Shown piece after piece: positions 1 through 7,925 of a stretch of 64,000 nucleotides of DNA. Positions within the stretch are counted from its first letter, which is position 1; every line of letters starts with the position of its first letter. The stretch covers positions 186,001 to 250,000 of the forward strand of contig NZ_KB893239.1 in NCBI RefSeq assembly GCF_000374025.1, given 5' to 3'. The DNA is from Spirosoma panaciterrae DSM 21099 (lineage in GTDB: Bacteria; Bacteroidota; Bacteroidia; Cytophagales; Spirosomataceae). The translations under genes and the position numbers were made by a program. Below the pieces are notes generated by a model that was not told where the DNA came from, made no database searches, and saw only the letters and a program-made list of their open reading frames with translations.

Positions 1-593
1 CACGGACTTAGCAGGTAGAGACTCGAAAAGATTTCGGGGTGTTTTTGCCCAATCCGAATAGTGCCATAGCCACCCATCGAATGCCCTGCCAGCCCACGAC
101 TGGTTGCTTTCGGAATGGTCCGGTAGTGTCGGTCAATATAAGTAACCAACTCTTTAGCGATAAAATCTTCCCAGTTGCCCGTTGTTACCGAGTTGGAGTA
201 CATACTTCCCCGGTAGCGCGTGTAGGCATTGGGCGTTACAATGATCATCTCCTGCGCCTGCCCGGATGTAAAAACCTTATCGACGACTGTCGGCAGATTG
301 ATCCAGTGCTTGGTTACGCCATACCATTGTCCATCATTATCGGTGAAGCCATGCAGAAAATAAACGACCGGGTATCTGCGTTTCGATTCTTTTTTATAAC
401 TGGGTGGTAAGTAAATCGACACGTCCCGATCAGGCGAATCCCCTTCCAGATTACCTTCCAGGCCCTTTCCATGTACTCTGACCCGTTCTACTGTCCCTTG
501 CAAGGGAGTCTGACTGTAGCCTTGTACGCCAACGATCAGACTAAACAGGGTGGTAAAAATCCAATAACCGTTACCAAACCGGGCTCGATTCAT
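1..593 (-). CDS. Secreted alpha/beta-hydrolase esterase, partial (3' end outside window)
   Basis: About 197 codons are visible from the ATG at 593; the reading frame runs off the left edge. The protein opens with a signal peptide (MNRARFGNGYWIFTTLF... to about residue 28, ending VQGYSQ). A putative-esterase (esterase D / CE1-like) fold follows: a strand with YPVVYFLHGFTDNDGQW (oxyanion-hole side) and the nucleophile elbow GHSMGGYG near residue 175. The catalytic Asp and His would lie beyond the edge. The family hydrolyses acyl or feruloyl esters, often on polysaccharides; the true substrate cannot be told from sequence. Transcribed toward the left edge, upstream neighbour is a TonB receptor in the same orientation but about 75 bases away. 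Confidence in the family is high, in the substrate none. Confidence 0.85.
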   Translation of the reverse strand, partial: MNRARFGNGYWIFTTLFSLIVGVQGYSQTPLQGTVERVRVHGKGLEGNLEGDSPDRDVSIYLPPSYKKESKRRYPVVYFLHGFTDNDGQWYGVTKHWINLPTVVDKVFTSGQAQEMIIVTPNAYTRYRGSMYSNSVTTGNWEDFIAKELVTYIDRHYRTIPKATSRGLAGHSMGGYGTIRIGQKHPEIFSSLYLLSP

Positions 594-669
594 ACGAGGA
601 ATTAAGATTAGTGTCCGTAACTAAAGTCTGAACCCCTCGCATTTTAACCAACGAAGCCCTGAATACCCT

Positions 670-3078
670 TTAATTATTGCCGTCTCCCCCCTTCTTGTCG
701 TCGTTGCTGATCCGTTTTTTCTGGCGCTGGCTGCTGGACATTTTCCCAAATTCATATTTCAAATTCAGCCGCCAGCCACGCCGATACATAGAGACATCCT
801 GCGTCTGTACAAAATTGGGCCCTACAAAATCGTTCCGCCAACTGATTGTTTCGTTGAAGGGGTTATCGTACCCGAAACCAATGGTTCCTTTCTTTTTCAG
901 CACTTCTTTCTGTACCACCACATTGTAGAAACCGAAACCACCGTAAGAGCCTTGCAGGTTTACCCGTGCCGAATTGTAAAATCCGAAAAACTGGGCTTTG
1001 ATTCCTTTTCCAAAATCAACGGACGAGTTAAGATTGATCCGATACATCCAGTCTTCATTTCGGGTTTTCAGCTCGGCACTTTCCAGTACATTGTAAAATA
1101 CGTTGACCGATCCGTTCACCGACCACTGCTTGGTTAGTTTTGTGTTGGCACTCAGATTGAATCCGTAGGCCGAGTTCTGGGCTACATTCTGAAAAATCTG
1201 CTTCAATACCCCTTCATTATCAACCGTACTGATGCTTTCAATGGCGTTGTTGGTCTGACGCAAAAACGCTGACAGATTGAAACTCGTCTGCTTGATCGAA
1301 ATGCTGTAGTTGGCTTCTACCGAGTGAGTCAGCTCAGGCTTCAGATAAGGATTACCCCCATACAGATTTTTTGAATCCGACTGATTGACGTATGGATTCA
1401 GGTAATAAAATTGGGGCCGCTGTATCCGCTGCGAATAATTGAACCGGATCTGCTGCTCCTTTTTCAGGGCGCGCGACAGACTTACACTGGGGATAAAATT
1501 TCCGTATGTGCTGGAAAAAGGCGCAGTCCCGTTCAGAAAATTAGCCTGAATAAATGTGTGCTCATAACGGGCGCCCAGGTTGATACCCCAGTTCTTTTTG
1601 GGAGTTCGGCTATATACGACATAGGCGGCTGCTACCTGCTGCGCATAATCAAACACGTTGGCTAAAGCCGGCTGATCGGCAAAGTTGGTTGAACCGTCAA
1701 CGGCATTGGCTATACGATAGTCGCTGAGTATCTGTCGGAAGATGGTTTTGGTTCCAAGTTCGAGTTTACTGATGCTATCCAGCGGGTTCGTAAAATCGAG
1801 CTGAACCGTCCCTTCCTTGTTGTTATTGATATTGTAACTTTTTTCGCGGTAATAAACGGTGTTCTGCCGGTTTAAGAGATTCGACCAGTAATCGCTGTCT
1901 TCCCCTTCAAACGAGTACATCATCAGGAAGTTGAGTTCTTTTTTGGGCTTCTTGAACAGACGGGTATAATCAAGGTTTAGGGTCGCCCCAGCCCAATCGT
2001 AGGTGCGGTTCATATCCCGATGAAAATACTGGCTCACAACCCCCTGGCGACTTTCTTCAAAGTCGATATTGAACCCATTGGTATTGAGTCCATTGTAATA
2101 ATTTATGCCCGCCCCCATCCGATTCAGCGAATCAATATCCCAGTCGGCATTCAGGTTGGCATACACGTTTTTACCATTGCCCAGTACCCACTGAGGCTGC
2201 CGCTGATTGGTGGTCTGGCCCTCGGCCGAAAACGACCGCAGCAACTGGATGTACCGTTTGTTTTTCCAATCACTGTATCCCCCATTGGCCGACAGACTAA
2301 GATTCTTCATGCGGTGATTGAGGGTGGCATTCTGCCAGTTGTTCCACTGGCTAAAATTCGGGCTAATGGAGCCATTGGTACCCTGAAGCGTATTTTTCTT
2401 CGTGATGATGTTGATAATACCTGCGGTGCCTTCTGCATCATATTTGGCTGAAGGAGAGGTAATTACTTCCACCTGCTTGATTATATCCGCCGGAATCTGT
2501 TTTAGCGCATCCGATATACTACGCGCTACGATACTCGACGGTTTGTTGTTAATCAGTACCTTGATGTTCGCGCTTCCCCGAAGTTGCACATTTCCTTCAA
2601 TATCGACCGCTATCGACGGAATTTTCTTCAGAACGTCGGTGGCATCGCCCCCCTTCACGCTAATATCTTTCTCGGCGTTGTATACCATCCGGTCCGACTT
2701 TTCCTCGAACAGGGACTTTTGCTCAGTTACCGTCACCTCGGCTAGTTTCTGCACAGCCTGACTGAGTTTGATTTGTCCCACTTCCAGGTCCTGCCCTTCA
2801 ACTACCTTAATACCCTCAACAGTTTTGGGGCTATAGCCAACAAATGAAATCTGAAGGGCATATTTCCCTGCCGAAGCCTTCGTAAAGATGAATTTGCCAG
2901 TGGCATCGGCCGTGGCTCCATCCACAATTTTCCCCTCTTTTACGAGTGCAACGGTCGCAAATTCGACGGGTTTGTTTGCCGTTGAGTCGAGTAGCGAACC
3001 TGAAATTTTCGTGTGTTGAGCCAATACGATTCCCGTGCCCGACGCAAAGGCGAGCAGCATAAGTAAAAACGATTTCAT
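670..3078 (-). CDS. TonB-dependent receptor, outer-membrane beta-barrel family 3 type
   Basis: 802 residues. Signal peptide MKSFLLMLLAFASGTGIVLAQ, then a carboxypeptidase-regulatory-like beta-sandwich (about 22-110, with KPVEFATVALVK), a short plug domain (about 115-230, with KIPSIAVDIEGNVQLRG and VEVITSPSAKYDAEGTAGIINI), and a large beta-barrel rich in aromatic, alternating strands. The plug and barrel match the class of Bacteroidota receptors in which the barrel is of the OMP_b-brl_3 type; such proteins are predicted outer-membrane transporters or signalling receptors with unknown ligand. The C-terminus is not the usual terminal Phe: after a barrel strand (NLKYEFGKM) there is a charged tail rich in Lys, Arg and Asp ending GGDGNN. 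No SusD-like partner sits beside it. Confidence 0.9.
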   Translation of the reverse strand: MKSFLLMLLAFASGTGIVLAQHTKISGSLLDSTANKPVEFATVALVKEGKIVDGATADATGKFIFTKASAGKYALQISFVGYSPKTVEGIKVVEGQDLEVGQIKLSQAVQKLAEVTVTEQKSLFEEKSDRMVYNAEKDISVKGGDATDVLKKIPSIAVDIEGNVQLRGSANIKVLINNKPSSIVARSISDALKQIPADIIKQVEVITSPSAKYDAEGTAGIINIITKKNTLQGTNGSISPNFSQWNNWQNATLNHRMKNLSLSANGGYSDWKNKRYIQLLRSFSAEGQTTNQRQPQWVLGNGKNVYANLNADWDIDSLNRMGAGINYYNGLNTNGFNIDFEESRQGVVSQYFHRDMNRTYDWAGATLNLDYTRLFKKPKKELNFLMMYSFEGEDSDYWSNLLNRQNTVYYREKSYNINNNKEGTVQLDFTNPLDSISKLELGTKTIFRQILSDYRIANAVDGSTNFADQPALANVFDYAQQVAAAYVVYSRTPKKNWGINLGARYEHTFIQANFLNGTAPFSSTYGNFIPSVSLSRALKKEQQIRFNYSQRIQRPQFYYLNPYVNQSDSKNLYGGNPYLKPELTHSVEANYSISIKQTSFNLSAFLRQTNNAIESISTVDNEGVLKQIFQNVAQNSAYGFNLSANTKLTKQWSVNGSVNVFYNVLESAELKTRNEDWMYRINLNSSVDFGKGIKAQFFGFYNSARVNLQGSYGGFGFYNVVVQKEVLKKKGTIGFGYDNPFNETISWRNDFVGPNFVQTQDVSMYRRGWRLNLKYEFGKMSSSQRQKKRISNDDKKGGDGNN

Positions 3079-3204
3079 AGGAGGTGTCGCCTACCGACAG
3101 TATGTTTTTGTGTAAGGAGTGTTGAGAGAGTTGCTGTGCATTAAAGTCGTATTAAAGACGACTGACCCGGCAAAACGTTGCAATCGTTTTCAATTTTTCT
3201 GCAA

Positions 3205-3234
3205 AACAGAAAAGCCGCTGGGTATCCAGCGGCC
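3205..3234 (-). terminator. Rho-independent terminator of the SnoaL-like gene
   Basis: On the minus strand an 8-bp GC-rich stem GCCGCTGG / CCAGCGGC with a 4-base loop (+ strand 3214-3233) is followed by a T-rich run (TTTTCTGTTTTGC). It lies about 23 bases past the stop codon of the gene at 3257-3613. Stem and U-tract are read directly; termination is inferred. Confidence 0.75.
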
Positions 3235-3256
3235 AGAAGAACCCTCTGCTACAGCG

Positions 3257-3613
3257 CTAAAGTAGCCGAATCGTCATGCGTTTGATCAGTCCGTTGTCGA
3301 ACTCGTACACATGCTGTAGCTGCTCATCGGACAGGATATGGCCTGCATAATCACTCACAACCTGATGCACATCGACAGTTACCCGCCCTTCATCGTCGGT
3401 TGTACAGCGCAGCGGTTCAACATGCGGATTGAGTTCTGTCCACTGTTCCGTCCAGTAGGCCCGTATCGCTTCATGACCCACTACCCGCCCCCCTTTCCAT
3501 CCATTAGGCCAATCGACGTCGGGATGCATAGTAGCCAGGGCAGCCTCGATTGCCCGCGCGTTAAACGCTGCATAGGCAGCAATCAGAAGTAGACGATGGT
3601 CGAAGTCAGCCAT
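3257..3613 (-). CDS. SnoaL-like / NTF2-fold protein
   Basis: 118 residues from the second in-frame start (MADFDHRLLLIAAYAAFNAR); an upstream ATG at 3640 would add nine residues that do not fit the family. The pattern of an N-terminal helix (LLLIAAYAAFNARAIEAALA), then HPDVDWPNGWKGG, GHEAIRAYWTEQW, and a strand with VDVHQVVSDYAG is typical of the small NTF2-like superfamily (nuclear transport factor 2 family; SnoaL-like). Members bind small hydrophobic ligands or act as isomerases or cyclases; most stand-alone ones have no known role. It is a single-gene unit with its own terminator, between the TonB receptor and the lipoprotein hydrolase, both in the same direction. Confidence 0.8.
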   Translation of the reverse strand: MADFDHRLLLIAAYAAFNARAIEAALATMHPDVDWPNGWKGGRVVGHEAIRAYWTEQWTELNPHVEPLRCTTDDEGRVTVDVHQVVSDYAGHILSDEQLQHVYEFDNGLIKRMTIRLL

Positions 3614-3749
3614 AAACGAGGGAATAGGTTGCCCCTGCAAAGGTCATGCTTCCTCCGTATATATAGGTGTCGGTTTAGATTGAGATTTTCTCGGAAATTA
3701 CGCAGATTGCCAGGCAGATACGGGCGATGTACTTAACAGGTAAGGGACG

Positions 3750-4769
3750 TTAAAAACGTCCTGAATCCACATCATGAATAAACTGAATGACGCCATTCAT
3801 AAATACCTTCTGGTCATCCCACATGGATAAATGGCTACCATTCGGGCAATACAAATAGCGTCCTTTTTTGACCAGTTTACTTTGTTCTTCCATCGCTCTG
3901 GGGTCCATTGTGTCGTATTTGGCCCCAATCATCAACGTCGGAATGGTGATTTCGTGTAATCGGTTTTTAATATCCCACGCTGCCAGGCGCCCACTGACCC
4001 CAAATTCGCTTGGGCCCTGCATCAGGGTATATACGTAATTGTTCGCGTGTTTCATAGTTCGGTTAAGCCCATCTGGCAACTCCGCTAATCGGCATAAATG
4101 TTCGTGATAGAAATTCGGAATGAGTAATTCCATATAGCGCGGATTGGCAAAATCTTTTTTCGCTTCGATAGCCCGAATTTCGGCCAGCACTTCGGGTTTC
4201 ATTTGTTTGGCCAGTACGTTCTCCGCATATTTACCATATTCGATTGCACTGGCCATCATATTCGCGACCAGCAACGCCTTCAGGTTCTTCTGGTATTTCA
4301 GCGCATATTCCATTCCCAGAACCCCACCCCATGAATTGCCCAGAATATAAAAATTAGAACTATCGGCTCCGATAGCCTGCCGCACCTGTTCCACTTCCTC
4401 AACAAACCGTTCGGTCGTCCAGAGTCGGTCATCCTGAGGCTGGTCGCTGTAATAGGAACCCAGTTGATCATATTCATAAAATTCAAACCCTTCGCGGCCG
4501 AAAAAGGTCTCGAAACATTCCATGTATTCATGGGTCATGGCGGGGCCTCCATGCAGTAGCAGGATTTTCAGTTTCGGATTATTGCCAAACCGTTTTGTCC
4601 ATACCTTGAACTCCCCAACAGGTGTTTTTATGGGAATCAGTCGGACCCCGCCTGATTCGAGCGAATCGCCATAGGCAAAATAATTGGCAACAGGGACCGA
4701 GGTCGGGGTATTGTTCGATTGGCAGGCAGCGAGCAAACAAACAGCAAAAAAGAGGTAAAGTAGTCGCAT
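3750..4769 (-). CDS. Proline-iminopeptidase-type alpha/beta hydrolase, lipoprotein
   Basis: 339 residues if started at the ATG at 4769, which gives a clean lipoprotein signal (MRLLYLFFAVCLLAAC, lipobox LLAAC); the longer frame from 4841 has no export signal at its start. The hydrolase core shows LLLHGGPAMTHEY (oxyanion strand), the nucleophile elbow GNSWGG, the acid in MIGAKYDTMD and the histidine in CPNGSHLSMWDD. HGGP plus GNSWGG is the S33 proline iminopeptidase arrangement, so the likely activity is release of N-terminal proline or a related small peptide, at the periplasmic side of a membrane. Substrate choice is inferred from the family only. It is divergent from the retropepsin-like gene at 5008. 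Confidence 0.88.
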   Translation of the reverse strand: MRLLYLFFAVCLLAACQSNNTPTSVPVANYFAYGDSLESGGVRLIPIKTPVGEFKVWTKRFGNNPKLKILLLHGGPAMTHEYMECFETFFGREGFEFYEYDQLGSYYSDQPQDDRLWTTERFVEEVEQVRQAIGADSSNFYILGNSWGGVLGMEYALKYQKNLKALLVANMMASAIEYGKYAENVLAKQMKPEVLAEIRAIEAKKDFANPRYMELLIPNFYHEHLCRLAELPDGLNRTMKHANNYVYTLMQGPSEFGVSGRLAAWDIKNRLHEITIPTLMIGAKYDTMDPRAMEEQSKLVKKGRYLYCPNGSHLSMWDDQKVFMNGVIQFIHDVDSGRF

Positions 4770-4848
4770 AGATAGAAAAAGGTAAGCCAGATGAGTTGGT
4801 TTGCCTAAGATAGCGAATTCCCTCTCATAAAATGAATCCAATAAAAAA

Positions 4849-4927
4849 CACCCCTATAAAGCCGGGTGATTTTTATTGTTTACGTAAATGTTCCGTAGCT
4901 TTATACAGGGCTAATCAATAAGCCCTG
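4849..4927. promoter_or_regulatory. Two hairpins in a divergent intergenic region
   Basis: Between the divergent genes starting at 4769 (minus) and 5008 (plus) there are two dyads. CACCC (4849-4853) pairs with GGGTG (4864-4868) and has T-rich sequence on both outer sides, so it resembles a terminator in either direction. CAGGGCT (4906-4912) pairs perfectly with AGCCCTG (4921-4927). No gene ends here, so they are not simple 3' terminators; an operator or attenuator role is a guess. Confidence 0.4.
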
Positions 4928-5007
4928 TCGCAGTATATACGTTCATCCAGAAACTACGTTTAGGCTCTAGGAACGCTCTGTATCTTCTGATTCCGTACAC
5001 GCTTTAT

Positions 5008-5850
5008 ATGCATTCTGGACGTTTGCCCCGGCTCCCTACGCTTCTATTGGCTGTTTTTTTACTTGTTCCTTTTATCGGTTTAGCCCAATCGGTCTGGCAG
5101 CAACTTCCAATTACTATTCAGGATAATCTGATTTACGTTCAGGTACGGGTCAATGGGCGAGGGCCTTATAATTTCCTGCTCAATTCGGGGATAAGTGGGT
5201 TAGGGCATATCGACCAGCGGCTGGCAAAAGACCTGAATCTGAACATCGTTGGTTTTCAGGAGAACCGGGAAGGCACACAAATCAAACGTGAATTTCTGGT
5301 AGCTGTCGATAAGCTTAGCATCGGTCAGGTTACGCATACCAACCTCAAACTAGCAGTTCATAATGACAACGAACGCGCGCACCAGTTACCTGTCAACGGC
5401 GTCGTTGGCCGAGAGTTCTTCAGTCGTTACCTGTTTACGGTCGATGGTCCAAACCAGCAGTTACGCTTATCGCTGGATACACTGGCGAGTAAACAAAAAG
5501 GGGTAGTTCGTTATACCAATCCGTTTCTGGTTTTGGGAAAAGTAGGGCCACGGGATGCACTGTTCAATCTGGATGTAGGTTCTGCCCTACCCCTACTCGT
5601 CCCGAAAGCCTTATTGGCGGGCATTCGTTATACCGATACGTCCCAGCAGCGAACGGTAAGCCAGGCTAACACAACCTTCACGCTACAGGAAGCCGTCGTT
5701 CATGATGAACTGATTCTGGGAGGAGTTTCGCTGAAGGATCAAACGATTTACTACTCGGAGAAAGCGCATCAGATCAGCGTAGGCGTCGATTTTTTAAAAA
5801 ATCATACCGTTTCATTCGATCAGCGTAAGAAGCTGATCCGGCTGGAATAG
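5008..5850 (+). CDS. Retropepsin-like secreted protein with altered first active-site motif
   Basis: 280 residues. Signal peptide (MHSGRLPRLPTLLLAVFLLV... to LAQ about residue 26), then two similar halves of a bacterial aspartyl-protease (retropepsin-like, PF13650-type) fold. The first half has NGRGPYNFLLNSGISGLGHI where family members have LLDTGA, so residue 59 is Asn instead of the catalytic Asp. The second half has ALFNLDVGSALPLLVP, with an Asp at residue 189. Retropepsins need two aspartates, one per half or per subunit, so proteolytic activity is doubtful. The rest of the fold is intact (GVVGREFFSRYLFTVDG, VGVDFLKNHTVSFD). It ends 15 bases before the convergent cation transporter gene. 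Confidence 0.8.
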   Translation: MHSGRLPRLPTLLLAVFLLVPFIGLAQSVWQQLPITIQDNLIYVQVRVNGRGPYNFLLNSGISGLGHIDQRLAKDLNLNIVGFQENREGTQIKREFLVAVDKLSIGQVTHTNLKLAVHNDNERAHQLPVNGVVGREFFSRYLFTVDGPNQQLRLSLDTLASKQKGVVRYTNPFLVLGKVGPRDALFNLDVGSALPLLVPKALLAGIRYTDTSQQRTVSQANTTFTLQEAVVHDELILGGVSLKDQTIYYSEKAHQISVGVDFLKNHTVSFDQRKKLIRLE

Positions 5851-5865
5851 ACGCCTTGCTTCGGT

Positions 5866-6813
5866 TCATTTGTGAACAGAATCGGATTGATTAGCCTGCT
5901 CGCCCTGAGAAGCTGACCAGGCAACGGGTTGTATATACGCGTGCCTGATAGCCGGAAATTGCTCCTGTATGGCATGATGGATACGCACAATGGCTTCGTT
6001 AATGTCGTCTGTCGTCAGTTCCGATAAAAATGCTACGCTCTGTACCAGGGTTATTTCTTCAGGGCCGAGGTAAATAGTAGCAATTTTAACCACTTGCTGC
6101 ACAGCCTGGTCGGCTTTTGTAATCGCGACGATTTGGTTGCGGGTGTCCGTATCAACCCCTTCGCCCAGCAGCAAACTCTTACTTTCGCGGGCCAGTACGC
6201 CAGCTACCATTACCAGCAGTAGGCCAATCAGGATCGACGCCATTCCATCCAGATACGGATTTTGAAGAGTATGCCCCAGAAATACCCCTAAAAACGCGAT
6301 AATCAGCCCCAGCACGTCGGAAACATCCTCGAACAGCACCGTAAACGTAGCCGAATCCTTGCTGTCTTTCACAGCCGCCCAGAACGATTGAGAACCTCGT
6401 TGCGCATTGAAGGCGCGTAAGGCCGTCAGCATCGAATAGCCATCCAGCAAGAACGCCACACCCAGTACAATATAGTTCCACTTGGGGTCACGAATCGGTT
6501 CAGGATGTTGCCAATGCGTAATTCCCTCATACAACGATACCCCACCACCTACCGCAAAAATAAGCAGGGCCACTACGTACGACCAGAAATATTGCTCCCG
6601 ACCGTAGCCGAACGGACGTTTCTGATCGGGCGGCCGCTGACTGCGGGCAAGTCCCAGTAGCAAAAGCAGCTCATTGAGGGTATCGACCAGCGAGTGAATG
6701 CCTTCCGAAATCATGGCCGAACTACCCGTTACCCCAGCCGCTACAAATTTGGTTGCGGCAATGCCCAGATTAGCTGCCAGTGCGGTATAGAGCGGGGTTT
6801 TCGATGAAGCCAT
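5866..6813 (-). CDS. Cation diffusion facilitator (CDF) family transporter
   Basis: 315 residues from the ATG at 6813 (MASSKTPLYTALAANLGIA); an upstream ATG at 6900 would add a non-conserved 29-residue stretch. Six hydrophobic segments are visible, with the typical CDF first-helix region SSAMISEGIHSLVDTLNE (HSxxD metal site), a loop with YGREQYFWSY, helix 5 DVSDVLGLIIAFLG and a cytoplasmic C-terminal domain ending in VRIHHAIQEQFPAIRHAYIQP. The family exports Zn2+, Co2+, Fe2+ or Mn2+ from the cytoplasm in exchange for protons; metal preference cannot be read here. Convergent with the retropepsin-like gene. Confidence 0.9.
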   Translation of the reverse strand: MASSKTPLYTALAANLGIAATKFVAAGVTGSSAMISEGIHSLVDTLNELLLLLGLARSQRPPDQKRPFGYGREQYFWSYVVALLIFAVGGGVSLYEGITHWQHPEPIRDPKWNYIVLGVAFLLDGYSMLTALRAFNAQRGSQSFWAAVKDSKDSATFTVLFEDVSDVLGLIIAFLGVFLGHTLQNPYLDGMASILIGLLLVMVAGVLARESKSLLLGEGVDTDTRNQIVAITKADQAVQQVVKIATIYLGPEEITLVQSVAFLSELTTDDINEAIVRIHHAIQEQFPAIRHAYIQPVAWSASQGEQANQSDSVHK

Positions 6814-6950
6814 GTCAGTAAAACTACTGTTTTTACGAGGATGTTCAAGCGAAACTGCCTTCTGGATTCCGGCCCAGAAAAAAGACCCTGTCGCAACCAA
6901 CTAGAATTCGGCAGAAACAGGGTCAATCAGTGAATAGTGAGGGATAATCC

Positions 6951-7052
6951 TTAGCCAAGTAGATGCCAAAGCTCCCGGACGCAAACACCAATTAATGTAG
7001 TAGCGACGATCAGAGCGGGCATGAGCGAGAGTTGTATCGAACTTTGTTTCAT
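6951..7052 (-). CDS. Possible 33-residue single-span membrane peptide
   Basis: A short frame from ATG 7052 to TAA 6951 encodes MKQSSIQLSLMPALIVATTL... with one hydrophobic helix (about residues 8-24) followed by a positively charged tail. The composition fits a small inner-membrane protein. No ribosome-binding site or family match is recognised. It sits between the CDF transporter and the gene ending at 7349, all on the minus strand. It could be chance. Confidence 0.3.
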   Translation of the reverse strand: MKQSSIQLSLMPALIVATTLIGVCVRELWHLLG

Positions 7053-7348
7053 AACCAGAGTTGTTAAGCGTGTATATACTAGACGCCGAAACCAAAAGAA
7101 GTCACGTCCAAAAGGAGTAATTCTACCTAACTAATGGAATAAATAAATTATACGGCTAGTGTAGTCAACCTCTGATTAAATTTTAACGACATACCGATAC
7201 ATCCGTTGCCATATACCCTCCGAACCGTGTCAACTTTTTGGCTGTCACCATCATTAAACCCTCCAAGATCAGGGTAGCCCTGAACCGTGTTCGGATTGTT
7301 CCTGAACCGCTTCGTGCGTGCGTGCATACATACGTATATAGCTTTTCC

Positions 7349-7762
7349 TTATTTAGGCTTCTCTTCTTTGGCTTGCAACATGCCCTGAACAATGGGCTCA
7401 GGTTTGGACTTAGGGGTCGTATAGCGTACCAGAGTAGCTGTTGGGTACGACGACCGGGGTGGCCGTCTGATTACTAGTTGGTACGACCGGGTACCGATCA
7501 CCAGATTGGAATAGGCCATCTCGCCCGATTCCTGCATCAGACTCCAGTTGGCGATTGGCTCTTTGCTAAGTAAGGCCTCATCCTCCGCCGACAAACTGGC
7601 ATAGACCGTGTCGGGTACAAAATGTTTACCAGACACACTTTCAATCACAGAGACAATCGAAGGGGGTGCCGTAGCGGTCGATTTGTTTTGGGCACTGGAC
7701 AATGACAGACTAACTAGCCACATCCCCAGTATTCCATATATTGTTCTAACCAATTGTGTCAT
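7349..7762 (-). CDS. Secreted protein of unknown function
   Basis: 137 residues. The N-terminus MTQLVRTIYGILGMWLVSLS to SSAQ is a good signal peptide, so the mature part begins about residue 26. The mature chain has no recognised domain; it contains VPDTVYASLSAEDEALLSKE and a beta-like segment MAYSNLVIGTRSYQLVIRR, and ends in a Lys/Glu-rich tail. I do not recognise the family. It is divergent from the C25 peptidase gene that starts at 7926, sharing a 160-base intergenic region. Confidence 0.65.
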   Translation of the reverse strand: MTQLVRTIYGILGMWLVSLSLSSAQNKSTATAPPSIVSVIESVSGKHFVPDTVYASLSAEDEALLSKEPIANWSLMQESGEMAYSNLVIGTRSYQLVIRRPPRSSYPTATLVRYTTPKSKPEPIVQGMLQAKEEKPK

Positions 7763-7925
7763 CGTATTGCAGTTGTTGTTCTTCAGATAAACTAAACTGG
7801 CGGCTGTTGGTTAGCCCAGTCAGGGGGAAATGACTTATTTCTCCGCCCTATGTCGCCATTATCTACCCAAACACGATACTTACGGATACTCCTGTTCGTC
7901 TAATACAGGTTCATCCGGTTGTATC

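Noticed and set aside
39..410. Plus-strand open frame of 123 codons at the left edge
   Set aside because: It is antisense to a clear secreted esterase with signal peptide and GHSMGG motif.
6901..7095. 64-codon minus-strand frame
   Set aside because: No start context or protein-like pattern; the shorter frame at 6951-7052 in another phase is a better though weak candidate.
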